From positions 1 to 44,715 of the forward strand of contig NZ_JAIUZI010000021.1 in NCBI RefSeq assembly GCF_020171285.1: DNA of 44,715 nucleotides, given 5' to 3'. Position 1 is the first letter of the stretch. Every line of letters starts with the position of its first letter. The notes under the pieces were generated by a model. That model was not told where the DNA came from. It saw only the letters and a program-made list of their open reading frames with translations, and did no database searches. This DNA is from Seohaeicola saemankumensis. Its GTDB lineage: Bacteria > Pseudomonadota > Alphaproteobacteria > Rhodobacterales > Rhodobacteraceae. Positions 44,687-44,715 of this stretch are shown here, one piece after another. Position numbers and translations under genes: made by a program.

Positions 44687-44715
44687 CCCGCTGCAGGCGA
44701 CCCCGATGTTCCATC

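Overview
The window is a stretch of alphaproteobacterial chromosome, most likely from a marine Rhodobacteraceae (Roseobacter-group) bacterium. The evidence is high GC, dense cotranscribed genes with 1-4 nt start/stop overlaps, the gene order murA-DUF2948-hisD-UPF0262-phosphatase with infA-maf-RNase E/G-yacG, a CckA-type hybrid kinase, a GAAC-N7-GAAC SOS box at recA, and an iscR-led suf operon whose IscR has a single cysteine. It is mostly core genome. I see no prophage, transposase, CRISPR array or rRNA.

Layout. 1-3372: a catabolic locus, probably for N-methylated proline compounds. It holds a chimeric reading frame made of pieces of a proline-racemase-family gene and two polyamine-type ABC permeases, a TMADH-like flavoprotein and a divergent TetR regulator. 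3635-11876: tRNA-Phe, then a minus-strand core block (yacG, RNase E/G, maf, infA; phosphatase, UPF0262, hisD, DUF2948, murA and an unlisted 55-codon gene), interrupted by a divergent LysR/methyltransferase pair. 11960-14078: tRNA-Thr, an AT-rich gap, a protein made almost wholly of RTX repeats, and an SH3-like secreted protein. 14192-22143: a ferredoxin/ASKHA protein, guaB, an rRNA cytosine methyltransferase, cckA with an upstream CtrA-like box, and a sulfotransferase. 22238-26511: recA with promoter, LexA box and terminator, then alaS and a DUF1330 gene. 26519-28151: a membrane-anchored LuxR-type regulator split by a stop codon, next to two secreted proteins with Gly-rich tails. 28300-33965: typA, an SMR transporter, icd, a hot-dog thioesterase, and a translationally coupled hydrolase/small protein/HD set.

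34015-43513 is the iron-sulfur assembly operon: iscR, a cysteine desulfurase, sufB, three genes not known to act in Fe-S assembly (UPF0145, a methyltransferase-like protein, a pyruvyltransferase-like protein), sufC, sufD, two YIP1-like membrane proteins and sufS. An Irr/ICE-like palindrome lies over the -10 of the iscR promoter. The window ends with a PaaI-type thioesterase and tRNA-Arg(CCG).

The items most worth a second look are the three-part chimeric frame at the left edge, the nonsense-split membrane regulator beside two Gly-tailed secreted proteins, a dispersed two-hairpin intergenic repeat present three times, a pair of abutting perfect palindromes inside the suf operon, and the regulatory boxes at cckA and iscR. 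I found no wholly new defence or mobile system.
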